A DNA stretch of 5,447 nt from Nitrospirae bacterium RIFCSPHIGHO2_01_FULL_66_17 (GCA_001803875.1 MHEO01000041.1:8470-13916); one strand, 5' to 3'; shown: positions 1 to 5,447, counted from the stretch's first letter. Program-made: numbers and translations. Notes: generated by a model from the letters alone, not told the origin.

Positions 1-609
1 GCAGGTCGGGCACACCTCGGTGACGATCCGGCCCTGGCCGCGGCACTCGTGGCAGGTCCGGCTGATCGCAAAGAATCCCTGTTGAAAGCGAACCTGGCCG
101 GCGCCCTTGCAGGTGTGACAGGTCTTGATCGCGGTTCCTTCCTTGGCCCCGGTTCCGCGGCACGCGGCGCACTCCTCCCAGTGGGGGACCTTGATCTTGG
201 CGTCCTTGCCGGTGAGGACCTCGTCAAGGGAGATGGTGAGCGTGTATTTGAGATCGGAGCCGGCCGTGCCGCGGCGGCGCCGTCCCCGGCCGGCGGACGC
301 GCCGAAGAAGTCCTCGAAGATGTCGCCGAAGATGTCCCCGACGTTACCCGCGTCGAACCCGCCGAAGCCGGCGCCCGCGCCGGAGAAGGCGTCGTGCCCG
401 AAGCGGTCGTACGCCCGGCGCTTCTCCGTGTCGCTGAGCACGCTGTAGGCCTCGTTGATTTCCTTAAAGTGGGCCTCGGCGGCCTTGTCACCAGGATTCT
501 TGTCGGGATGGTGCTTGAGGGCGAGCTTCCGAAAGGCCTTTTTGAGTTCCTCCTCGCTCGCCGTGCGGGGGACCCCCAGGAGTTCGTAGTAGTCGCGCGG
601 CGGTGCCAT
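1..609 (-). CDS. dnaJ: Chaperone protein DnaJ (Hsp40, type I), 3' end outside window
   Basis: DnaJ is the Hsp40 co-chaperone that binds unfolded proteins, hands them to DnaK and stimulates DnaK ATP hydrolysis in the cytoplasm. Only the first 203 codons are present; the frame is open to the window edge, so the C-terminal substrate-binding and dimerisation domains are missing because of the cut, not by mutation. The J domain covers residues 5-70, with the catalytic HPD triad at 34-36. A Gly/Phe-rich linker follows (about 75-103, containing DIFGDIFEDFFG), then a short basic run (108-113). The zinc-binding region shows CxxCxGxG motifs at Cys147/150, 164/167 and 186/189, and the fourth CxxC (200/203) ends exactly at the window edge. 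These motifs make it a type I DnaJ and not a J-domain protein of another class. The ATG at 609 begins MAPPRDYYELLG, a typical DnaJ N-terminus. It lies 5 nt after the dnaK stop with no clear Shine-Dalgarno, so translation is probably coupled to dnaK. Confidence 0.97.
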   Translation of the reverse strand, partial: MAPPRDYYELLGVPRTASEEELKKAFRKLALKHHPDKNPGDKAAEAHFKEINEAYSVLSDTEKRRAYDRFGHDAFSGAGAGFGGFDAGNVGDIFGDIFEDFFGASAGRGRRRRGTAGSDLKYTLTISLDEVLTGKDAKIKVPHWEECAACRGTGAKEGTAIKTCHTCKGAGQVRFQQGFFAISRTCHECRGQGRIVTEVCPTC

Positions 610-614
610 TCAGG

Positions 615-2537
615 TTATTTCTTGTCCTTGTCGACTTCTTCGTACTCGGCGTCGACGACGTGTTCGTTCTTGGGTGGTTGAGCCCCGCCGTCGCCCGTCT
701 CCGGGCCTGGTCCGGCCTGAGCGCCGGCGGCCGCGGTCTTCTTGTACATCTCCTCGGCCAGCTTGTGCGCGGCGGTGGACAGCGCGGCGACCGCGGCTCG
801 AATGGCCTCGGGGTCGTTCGATTCGAGCGCTTTTTTCGTCTCGGCGATTTTCTCGGTGATCGCGGTTCGCTCGCCCTCAGAGAGTTTGTCCCCGAATTCC
901 TGGAGCGATTTTTCCACCCCGTAGATCGCGCTGTCGGCCTCGTTGCGCGCCTCAATGACCTGCTTGCGCCGTTTGTCCTCCTCCGAGTGCTCCTGAGCTT
1001 CTTTCACCATCTTGTCGATCTCGTCCTTCGAGAGGCCGGACGAGGCGGTGATCTTGATCGATTGCTCCTTGTTCGTGCCGAGGTCCTTCGCCGCGACGTG
1101 CACGATGCCGTTCGCGTCGATGTCGAACGACACCTCGACTTGCGGCACGCCGCGCGGCGCGAGGGGGATGCCGACCAGATCGAATTGTCCGAGCACCTTG
1201 TTGTCGCCAAACATTTCGCGCTCGCCCTGCCCCACGCGGATCGTCACCGCGGTCTGGTTGTCGGCGGCGGTCGAAAAGGTCTGGCTCTTCTTGGTGGGGA
1301 TCGTGGTGTTGCGCTCGATCAGCCTGGTGAACACCCCGCCGAGGGTTTCGATGCCGAGCGAGAGCGGGGTCACGTCGAGCAGGAGCACGTCCTTGACCTC
1401 GCCCTTGAGGACGGCGCCCTGGATCGCCGCGCCGATCGCGACCACTTCATCCGGGTTGACGCCCTTGTGGGGTTCCTTGCCGAAGAACTCGCGGACGACC
1501 TGCTGGACCTTCGGCATGCGGATCATGCCGCCCACCAGCACGATCTCGTCGATCTGCTGCGCGGTCAGCCCCGCGTCGGCCAGGGCGCGCCGACACGGGC
1601 CGATCGTCCGCTGGATGAGATCGTCCACCAACTGCTCCAGCTTGGCGCGGGTGAGCTTCATCACGAGGTGCTTGGGGCCGCTGGCGTCCGCGGTGATGAA
1701 CGGCAGGTTGATTTCGGTTTCCTGCGACGAGGACAACTCGATCTTCGCCTTCTCGGCGGCTTCCTTGAGGCGCTGCAGCGCCATCTTGTCCTTGCGGAGG
1801 TCGATGCCCTGGTCGCGCTTGAACTCCTCGATCATCCAGTCCATGACCTTGAGGTCGAAGTCGTCGCCGCCCAGGTAGGTGTCCCCGTTGGTGGACTTCA
1901 CCTCGAACACGCCGTCGCCGATCTCGAGGACCGAGACGTCGAACGTGCCGCCGCCGAGGTCGTACACCGCGATGCGCTCGTCCTTCTTCTTATCCAGGCC
2001 GTAGGCGAGCGACGCCGCGGTCGGCTCGTTGATGATCCGCAGCACCTTGAGGCCCGCCACCTCGCCCGCGTCCTTGGTCGCCTGGCGCTGGCTGTCGTCG
2101 AAATACGCGGGGACCGTGATGACCGCTTCGGTCACGGGTTCGCCCAGGTAGTCCTCGGCGGTCTTCTTCATTTTCTGCAGGATCATGGCCGAGACTTCCG
2201 GCGGGCTGTACGCTTTGCCTCGGATCTCCACGTGGGCGTCGCCGTTCTTCGCCTCTACCACCTTGTAGGGGAGGCGTTTCATCGCCTCGCGCACCTGCGC
2301 GGACGAACACTTCCGACCCATCAGCCGTTTGATCGAGTAGATCGTGTTTTCATGGTTCGTGATCGCCTGGCGCTTGGCGATCTGGCCGACGAGCCGTTCG
2401 CCCTTGTCCGTGATCGCGACGATCGACGGGGTGATGCGGCTTCCTTCCGCGTTGGCGATGACGACCGGGTCCCCGCCCGACACGAAGGCGACGCACGAGT
2501 TCGTCGTGCCGAGATCGATACCAATCACTTTACCCAT
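615..2537 (-). CDS. dnaK: Molecular chaperone DnaK (Hsp70)
   Basis: DnaK is the cytoplasmic ATP-dependent Hsp70 that binds exposed hydrophobic segments and, with DnaJ and GrpE, refolds or holds client proteins. The 640-residue product has the normal family length. The ATPase domain (1 to about 380) shows the phosphate-binding IDLGTTNSC (7-15), NEPTAASLAYG (170-180), DLGGGTFDVS (193-202, with the usual autophosphorylatable Thr at 198) and the adenosine motif around LVGGMIRMP (334-342). The interdomain linker DVLLLDVTPLSLGIET (383-398) leads into the beta-sandwich substrate-binding domain and the helical lid (about 500-600). A short Gly/Ala/Pro-rich linker precedes the conserved acidic tail VVDAEYEEV (627-635). 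The extra segment at about 78-105 is the insertion typical of Gram-negative DnaK. One oddity is Ile339, where the Hsp70 signature normally has Ser or Thr. The ATG at 2537 is supported by a strong AAAGGAG 5 nt upstream and by the canonical MGKVIGIDLG start. It lies 124 nt after grpE and 5 nt before dnaJ. Confidence 0.99.
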   Translation of the reverse strand: MGKVIGIDLGTTNSCVAFVSGGDPVVIANAEGSRITPSIVAITDKGERLVGQIAKRQAITNHENTIYSIKRLMGRKCSSAQVREAMKRLPYKVVEAKNGDAHVEIRGKAYSPPEVSAMILQKMKKTAEDYLGEPVTEAVITVPAYFDDSQRQATKDAGEVAGLKVLRIINEPTAASLAYGLDKKKDERIAVYDLGGGTFDVSVLEIGDGVFEVKSTNGDTYLGGDDFDLKVMDWMIEEFKRDQGIDLRKDKMALQRLKEAAEKAKIELSSSQETEINLPFITADASGPKHLVMKLTRAKLEQLVDDLIQRTIGPCRRALADAGLTAQQIDEIVLVGGMIRMPKVQQVVREFFGKEPHKGVNPDEVVAIGAAIQGAVLKGEVKDVLLLDVTPLSLGIETLGGVFTRLIERNTTIPTKKSQTFSTAADNQTAVTIRVGQGEREMFGDNKVLGQFDLVGIPLAPRGVPQVEVSFDIDANGIVHVAAKDLGTNKEQSIKITASSGLSKDEIDKMVKEAQEHSEEDKRRKQVIEARNEADSAIYGVEKSLQEFGDKLSEGERTAITEKIAETKKALESNDPEAIRAAVAALSTAAHKLAEEMYKKTAAAGAQAGPGPETGDGGAQPPKNEHVVDAEYEEVDKDKK

Positions 2538-2542
2538 GGAGT

Positions 2543-2549
2543 CTCCTTT
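2543..2549 (-). promoter_or_regulatory. Strong Shine-Dalgarno of dnaK
   Basis: AAAGGAG on the minus strand, 5 nt before the dnaK ATG. It is the best ribosome-binding site in the window, clearly stronger than those of hrcA, grpE and dnaJ. This fits the need for much more DnaK than HrcA or GrpE from one transcript. The link to relative expression is inference. Confidence 0.85.
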
Positions 2550-2563
2550 CAGAACCGGCCTGA

Positions 2564-2581
2564 CCGAGCGTTCGCGCTCGG
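2564..2581 (-). other. Perfect 7-bp hairpin in the grpE-dnaK spacer
   Basis: CCGAGCG and CGCTCGG are exact complements separated by 4 nt (CGAA as transcribed). The resulting RNA hairpin would end 14 nt upstream of the dnaK Shine-Dalgarno. No U-tract follows, so it does not look like an intrinsic terminator, and dnaK must be expressed through it. A role in protecting the 5' end of a processed dnaK message or setting dnaK translation is possible but is inference. Confidence 0.55.
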
Positions 2582-2602
2582 CGATGCGTTGTCCGTCTCA
2601 TG

Positions 2603-2621
2603 ATGTCCGATCAATGTCCGA
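2603..2621 (-). repeat. 8-bp direct repeat with 11-bp period upstream of dnaK
   Basis: TCGGACAT-TGA-TCGGACAT on the minus strand: two exact 8-bp copies separated by 3 bp. A shorter related GGACAA lies at 2589-2594. The 11-bp period places the copies on nearly the same face of the helix, as a protein-binding site would. The copies are short and could be chance; no convincing -35/-10 pair accompanies them. Confidence 0.35.
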
Positions 2622-2661
2622 AGTTCTACCACGCCCCGGCGGACCGGCGCAAGCGGATCGG

Positions 2662-3198
2662 TTACGCGCCGTCTCCCTGGGACGGCGCTGACTTTCGGGC
2701 CACCGTCACCAGCGCCGGCCGCAGAATCCGGCCGTGCAGGAGATACCCGCGCTGCGCTTCCTCGACCACCGTGTCGGACTCGTGCTCGCCGGAGTCGACT
2801 TGGGCGAGCGCCTGGTGCAGCGCGGGGTCGAACGGTTGACCGACCGCGACGATCGGCTTGGCGCCCGACTTGTGCAACGCGTCCTGGAACTGCCGCGCGA
2901 TCAGGTCGAGGCCGTCGACGACCGCGGCGTCGGCGTTGACGCTCCGCGCGTGCGCGATCGCGCGCTCCAGATTGTCGGCCACCGGCAGCAGCTCCCGCAG
3001 CACCTTCTCCGCTGCGTACTTGGCGTAATCGAGCTGGTCCCGCTGCGCCAGCTTCTTGTGGTTTTCAAACTCGGCGTAGAGCCGGAGGTAACGGTCCTTG
3101 GCCTCGGCGCACTCGCGCTCCTTCGCCTCGAGCAGAGACGCGAGGTCGTGCGTCTCGACCGTTTGATTGTCCTTCTTCCCGTCCGGTTCCTGGCCCAT
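2662..3198 (-). CDS. grpE: Nucleotide exchange factor GrpE
   Basis: GrpE is the cytoplasmic nucleotide exchange factor that releases ADP from DnaK and resets its cycle. The 178-residue product is of usual size for the family. A charged, disordered N-terminus (1 to about 17) is followed by a long heptad-like helix (about 20-65, containing YLRLYAEFENHKK) that would form the dimeric coiled coil. A short helical-bundle part comes next, then the C-terminal beta domain with the family signature FDPALHQA (123-130) and GYLLHGRILRPALVTV (151-166). Two in-frame ATGs compete, at 3204 and 3198. I choose 3198 because AAGGA sits 5 nt upstream of it, whereas the 3204 ATG directly abuts that AGG; the alternative adds only Met-Asp. 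The frame stays open far upstream through hrcA, but that part has no GrpE similarity. It starts 8 nt after the hrcA stop, so the two are probably translationally coupled. Confidence 0.97.
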   Translation of the reverse strand: MGQEPDGKKDNQTVETHDLASLLEAKERECAEAKDRYLRLYAEFENHKKLAQRDQLDYAKYAAEKVLRELLPVADNLERAIAHARSVNADAAVVDGLDLIARQFQDALHKSGAKPIVAVGQPFDPALHQALAQVDSGEHESDTVVEEAQRGYLLHGRILRPALVTVARKSAPSQGDGA

Positions 3199-3206
3199 GT
3201 CCATCC

Positions 3207-4253
3207 TTAGCCGGCCGCGCGGTCCGTCCTGGCCGGGTGCGTGAGAAACTCCCCGAGCAGTCGGGCGACCTGATCGACGAGCGGGATCACGCGGTCGTAC
3301 TCCATCCTCGTCGGCCCGAGCACACCGAGCGTGCCGTAGCTGTGCTCGCCGCAGCGGTAATTCGCGAGGACCAGGCTCAGATTGTTCACCCCGAGCGCGG
3401 CGTTCTCCGACCCGATGAAGACCCGCACGCCGTCGCCGTCGAGCGACTTCTCGATCAGGGTCATCATCATATATTTTTCCTCGAACGTCTTGAAAAGCGC
3501 CTTCATTTTCTCGGCTTCGGCGAATTCCGGAAAGTCCAGGATGTTCGTCTTGCCTTCGACGTAGAGGTCGCCGGGAGGCTGGGTCGGCGAGCCCTGGGCG
3601 GCGTCGAGGATCTGTTGCATGAGCTGATCGTATCGGTGCTTGTGTTCCCGCATCTCTTCGACCAGCGTCGCGCGGATCGCGTGCAGGTCCTGACCGCGGA
3701 AGCGCGAGTTCAGTTCCTCGGCGATCTGCCGGAGTTGATTGGCCGATGGCGCGTCGTCCATTTCGATCCGCCGGTGCTGGATGAAGCCGTCCTCCGAGAC
3801 AAAGATCGCCAGCAACTGCCGCTCGCCCAGCCGGACGAATTCCACACGCTTGAAGCGCTGGCTGGAAAACCTCGGCGTGACCACCACGCCGGCGTAGTGC
3901 GACAGCAGCGACAGTAGCCGGGAGGCTTCCTGCAGCGTGTCCGTCACGTCCTCCGATGGCGTAAAGCGAAGCGCGAGCAAGCCATCCCCCTCCCCGGCGG
4001 AGAGCGTGGGGCCAAGGAGATGGTCGACGTAAAACCGATAGGCTTTTTCGGTCGGGACGCGGCCGGCCGAGGCGTGGGGCTGCTCCAGATACCCCAGCTC
4101 CTCCAGGTCGGCCATCACGTTGCGGATCGTCGCCGGGCTGAGTCCCAGTTCCGAGATCTTGGTGAGCGTGCGCGAGCCGACCGGCGTGGCAGTTTTGATG
4201 TAACACAGAATCGTCGCACGCAGGATGTCTTGATCTCGCCCTGTGATCTCCAT
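3207..4253 (-). CDS. hrcA: Heat-inducible transcription repressor HrcA
   Basis: HrcA is the repressor of class I heat-shock genes. In the known family it binds CIRCE as a dimer, needs GroEL to stay active, and loses DNA binding on heat shock. The 348-residue product has the normal length. The N-terminal winged-helix domain (about 1-75) contains the recognition-helix region LSPATIRNVMADLEELGYL (38-56) and the hallmark PHASAGRVPTEKAYRFYVD (59-77). A GAF-like middle domain with a dimerising insertion follows (about 100-330), ending in the typical GPTRMEYDRVIPLV (313-326). The ATG at 4253 gives the standard start (MEITGRDQDIL); only a weak GGCGG lies 8 nt upstream. It is the first gene after the CIRCE operator, so it most likely represses its own operon. 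The predicted leader is about 64 nt. Confidence 0.98.
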   Translation of the reverse strand: MEITGRDQDILRATILCYIKTATPVGSRTLTKISELGLSPATIRNVMADLEELGYLEQPHASAGRVPTEKAYRFYVDHLLGPTLSAGEGDGLLALRFTPSEDVTDTLQEASRLLSLLSHYAGVVVTPRFSSQRFKRVEFVRLGERQLLAIFVSEDGFIQHRRIEMDDAPSANQLRQIAEELNSRFRGQDLHAIRATLVEEMREHKHRYDQLMQQILDAAQGSPTQPPGDLYVEGKTNILDFPEFAEAEKMKALFKTFEEKYMMMTLIEKSLDGDGVRVFIGSENAALGVNNLSLVLANYRCGEHSYGTLGVLGPTRMEYDRVIPLVDQVARLLGEFLTHPARTDRAAG

Positions 4254-4294
4254 AGAATCAGCCGCCTACCTGTGTTTTTCCCATCGCCACGTGT

Positions 4295-4321
4295 TTAGCA
4301 CTCGACGTAACTGAGTGCTAA
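4295..4321 (-). promoter_or_regulatory. CIRCE operator (HrcA binding site)
   Basis: TTAGCACTC, 9 bp, then GAGTGCTAA: an exact match to the CIRCE consensus with perfect 9-bp arms and the standard spacer. It lies 41 bp upstream of the hrcA start and covers the predicted transcription start, so bound HrcA should block initiation. As transcribed, the inverted repeat would lie at the very 5' end of the mRNA. It is the only CIRCE I find in the window. Confidence 0.98.
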
Positions 4322-4323
4322 CA

Positions 4324-4353
4324 ACATTAGCAAGATGGCCGGGATTTTGTCAA
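4324..4353 (-). promoter_or_regulatory. Sigma70-type promoter of the hrcA operon
   Basis: On the minus strand a perfect TTGACA (-35, 4353-4348) is followed after 18 bp by TAATGT (-10, 4329-4324). The -10 is preceded by TGC, which forms an extended -10 (TGCTAATGT). Initiation would fall near 4317, inside CIRCE. This fits class I heat-shock operons, which use the housekeeping sigma factor and are controlled by derepression. The -35 lies 7 bp after the coaX stop codon. The exact start site is inferred. Confidence 0.85.
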
Positions 4354-4360
4354 GATTTTT

Positions 4361-5206
4361 CTACGGTTTTCGGGTCGAGCGGCGGCGCTTCAGAGGAGTT
4401 TTTCCTAATTTCTTCGCTGGTTCTGTGGTTCGAGCACGAGAAGCGCTGGCGGCGCCCCGCTCGGCGAGGAGAGCGAGGCCTTCGAGCGTCAGGTGGGGTC
4501 TGACGGCGTCGATGCACCGCGCAGCGGGGGCGATCAAGGGGGCGAGGCCGCCGGTGGCGACGACCTTGCCTGACGTTCCGAGTTCGCGCTGCATCAACGT
4601 GACGATGCCGTCCACCATGCAGGCGTGGCCCTGGATCATCCCGGTCTGCATGCTGCTGGCGGTGTCTCGTCCGATGATGCCCCGCGGGCGGACCCATTCG
4701 ACCTTCGAGAGCTTGGCCGCCCTGTTGGTCAACGCGTCCGCCGAGATGCCGGCTCCCGGCGCGATCACGCCGCCCAGGTACGCGCCGTCTGCCGAGACGG
4801 CGCAAAACGTCGTCGCGGTTCCGAAATCGACGATGATCAACGGCCCGCCATACGCCTCGTAAGCCGCCGCCGCGTTGACGAGGCGGTCGGCCCCGATCTC
4901 CTCCGGCTTGGGGTAGCGAATGGAGAGCCCCAGCGGGGAGCGATGCGTGACGATCTGCGGGGTGATGCCGAAGTACTTCTTGAGGAGATCGACGAACAGG
5001 GGGGTGAGGTTGGGCACCACGCTGGAGATGATGGCGGTCGTGGGGCGGGCCGAGTCGACGCCGCGAATCAGCTCGCGGACCGTGAGGCCGTACTCGTCGG
5101 TCGTCCGGTTCACGTGCGTGGCCAACCGCCACTCGTGTTTCAGAACGCGGCCCAGAAACAGGCCGATCACGATGTTGGTGTTGCCGATGTCGACCGCGAT
5201 GAGCAT
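4361..5206 (-). CDS. coaX: Type III pantothenate kinase CoaX
   Basis: CoaX phosphorylates pantothenate to 4'-phosphopantothenate with ATP, the first step of coenzyme A synthesis, in the cytoplasm. It belongs to the ASKHA (acetate kinase/Hsp70/actin) fold. The 281-residue product shows the N-terminal phosphate motif DIGNTNIVIG (6-15), the pantothenate-site GADRLVN (105-111, with the catalytic Asp at 107), the second nucleotide motif DFGTATTF (127-134), and GGVIAPG (145-151) plus ATGGLAPL (217-224). The fold ends near residue 252; a basic tail follows (about 253-281, rich in Arg and Lys). That makes it about 20-25 residues longer than a typical CoaX of 255-260. The ATG at 5206 is supported by GGAG 7 nt upstream and the family start MLIAVDIGNTN. 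A complete inverted-repeat element ends about 25 bp upstream. In many genomes birA precedes coaX, but that region is outside the window. No terminator is seen between coaX and the heat-shock promoter. Confidence 0.97.
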   Translation of the reverse strand: MLIAVDIGNTNIVIGLFLGRVLKHEWRLATHVNRTTDEYGLTVRELIRGVDSARPTTAIISSVVPNLTPLFVDLLKKYFGITPQIVTHRSPLGLSIRYPKPEEIGADRLVNAAAAYEAYGGPLIIVDFGTATTFCAVSADGAYLGGVIAPGAGISADALTNRAAKLSKVEWVRPRGIIGRDTASSMQTGMIQGHACMVDGIVTLMQRELGTSGKVVATGGLAPLIAPAARCIDAVRPHLTLEGLALLAERGAASASRARTTEPAKKLGKTPLKRRRSTRKP

Positions 5207-5213
5207 GTGTCGT

Positions 5214-5217
5214 CTCC
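5214..5217 (-). promoter_or_regulatory. Shine-Dalgarno of coaX
   Basis: GGAG on the minus strand, 7 nt before the coaX ATG at 5206. It lies in the 24 bp left between the repeat element and the gene, and it supports the chosen start codon. Confidence 0.65.
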
Positions 5218-5230
5218 GGGACGCGGTTCT

Positions 5231-5357
5231 CTAGGAGCCTGTCCAGGAACGGCCATCTGCGGCGTTGCCGCTGCGCATCCGGTCCTCACGCACACAACAG
5301 TGCGCTCCGGTCCGGTGCTCGCGGCGCCTTGCATCTGGCCATCCCTGAACAGGCTCC
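5231..5357. repeat. Intergenic element with terminal inverted repeats (copy 1, complete)
   Basis: A 124-bp element (5234-5357, with CTA just before it) has imperfect terminal inverted repeats: GGAGCCTGTCCAGGAACGGC from the left and GGAGCCTGTTCAGGGATGGC from the right, with similarity continuing through a shared TGC and GGCG. The middle is also palindromic: CGCAC (5289-5293 region) pairs with GTGCG (5300-5304) around a 6-nt loop, flanked by CCGG(T/A)CC arms. Single-stranded, it could fold into one long branched hairpin. It has no reading frame of its own that I can support, so it resembles a MITE or a REP-like intergenic repeat. No clear target-site duplication is visible. It sits about 25 bp upstream of coaX, so coaX transcription must start in it or pass through it. 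Confidence 0.8.
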
Positions 5358-5382
5358 AATACCTCATTACTCGGACGCACTG

Positions 5383-5447
5383 CTAGGAGCCTGTTCAGGA
5401 GCGGCCAGATGCAAGGCGGAAGGAGGTCTTGCGCGCGGAGCGTACTG
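5383..5447. repeat. Second copy of the intergenic repeat, inverted, cut by window end
   Basis: CTAGGAGCCTGTTCAGGAGC begins a second copy that matches the right end of copy 1 read on the opposite strand. The first 33 nt agree at 30 positions, and the core CGGAGCGTACTG agrees at 11 of 12 with CGGAGCGCACTG in copy 1. The stretch between end and core is divergent and 2 nt longer. Copy 2 therefore lies in opposite orientation to copy 1, separated by 28 bp (5358-5385) in which I see nothing. Its distal half lies beyond the window. Confidence 0.75.

Noticed and set aside
2564..2581. Hairpin upstream of dnaK as an intrinsic terminator of hrcA-grpE
   Set aside because: No U-tract follows on either strand, and dnaK has no clear promoter of its own downstream of it.
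603..2603. A 666-codon open frame on the plus strand, opposite dnaK
   Set aside because: It mirrors dnaK almost exactly. Its composition (Leu, Arg, Asp, His, Val-rich) is what the complement of a GC-rich, codon-biased gene produces. Long antisense frames opposite hsp70 genes are a known artefact, and dnaK itself is fully canonical.
3237..3917. 226-codon plus-strand frame opposite hrcA
   Set aside because: Complement of a GC-rich gene, no recognisable motif; hrcA covers the same bases with complete family signatures.
3199..4206. Upstream extension of the grpE frame to a 514-codon protein
   Set aside because: The added part overlaps hrcA in another frame, is Arg/Gly/Pro-rich shadow sequence without GrpE similarity, and a proper start with AAGGA exists at 3198.
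4288..4293. CACGTG palindrome next to CIRCE as an extra operator
   Set aside because: A 6-bp palindrome is expected by chance, and no second half or spacing pattern supports a bacterial regulator.
4350..5132. 260-codon minus-strand frame overlapping coaX
   Set aside because: It is an out-of-frame shadow of coaX with Arg/Pro/His-rich composition; coaX has all family motifs in its own frame.
5358..5385. Promoter for coaX between the two repeat copies (TAATGA-like -10)
   Set aside because: No acceptable -35 at the right distance on the minus strand; the match is too weak to call.
4625..5386. 253-codon plus-strand frame running from within coaX into the repeat element
   Set aside because: It is antisense to coaX, has shadow composition, and ends inside a non-coding repeat. 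No recognisable domain or ribosome-binding site.

Overview
The window carries a class I heat-shock (HrcA/CIRCE-type) operon, hrcA-grpE-dnaK-dnaJ, entirely on the minus strand and preceded on the same strand by coaX (type III pantothenate kinase). Read in the direction of transcription, from high to low coordinates: a repeat-filled intergenic region (5207-5447), coaX (5206-4361), a 107-bp control region with a sigma70-type promoter and a perfect CIRCE operator (4353-4295), hrcA (4253-3207), grpE (3198-2662), a 124-bp spacer with a hairpin and a short direct repeat, dnaK (2537-615), and the first 203 codons of dnaJ (609-1), whose 3' end lies outside the window. No gene is supported on the plus strand; the long plus-strand reading frames are shadows of these genes. 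No gene-free stretch exceeds 300 bases.

Organism: the DNA is GC-rich with a strong G/C bias at third codon positions. DnaK has the extra N-terminal segment (about residues 78-105) that is typical of Gram-negative (diderm) DnaK and absent from Bacillus-type DnaK, yet control is by HrcA/CIRCE. The combination of a diderm DnaK, a CIRCE operon, CoaX instead of CoaA, and high GC suggests a non-enteric diderm such as Methylomirabilota (NC10), Nitrospirota or a deltaproteobacterial-type lineage. This placement is inference and of low confidence.

How the genes work together: DnaK is the ATP-driven Hsp70 chaperone, DnaJ delivers substrates and stimulates its ATPase, and GrpE exchanges its nucleotide. 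HrcA is the repressor that binds CIRCE over the predicted start of its own operon, giving negative autoregulation that is relieved on heat shock. CoaX makes 4'-phosphopantothenate, the first step of coenzyme A synthesis, and is functionally unrelated; the heat-shock promoter begins 7 bp after its stop codon.

Most of the window is textbook content and I see no sign of a new multi-gene system. The part least explained by known genes is the region upstream of coaX. It holds one complete 124-bp element with imperfect terminal inverted repeats and the start of a second, oppositely oriented copy. Their central stems appear to covary (CGCAC/GTGCG in copy 1, CGTAC in copy 2), which suggests a mobile or structured intergenic repeat family. 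Smaller oddities are a basic C-terminal tail on CoaX, an isoleucine inside the conserved Hsp70 GG-x-[ST]-R signature of DnaK, and the structured grpE-dnaK spacer.
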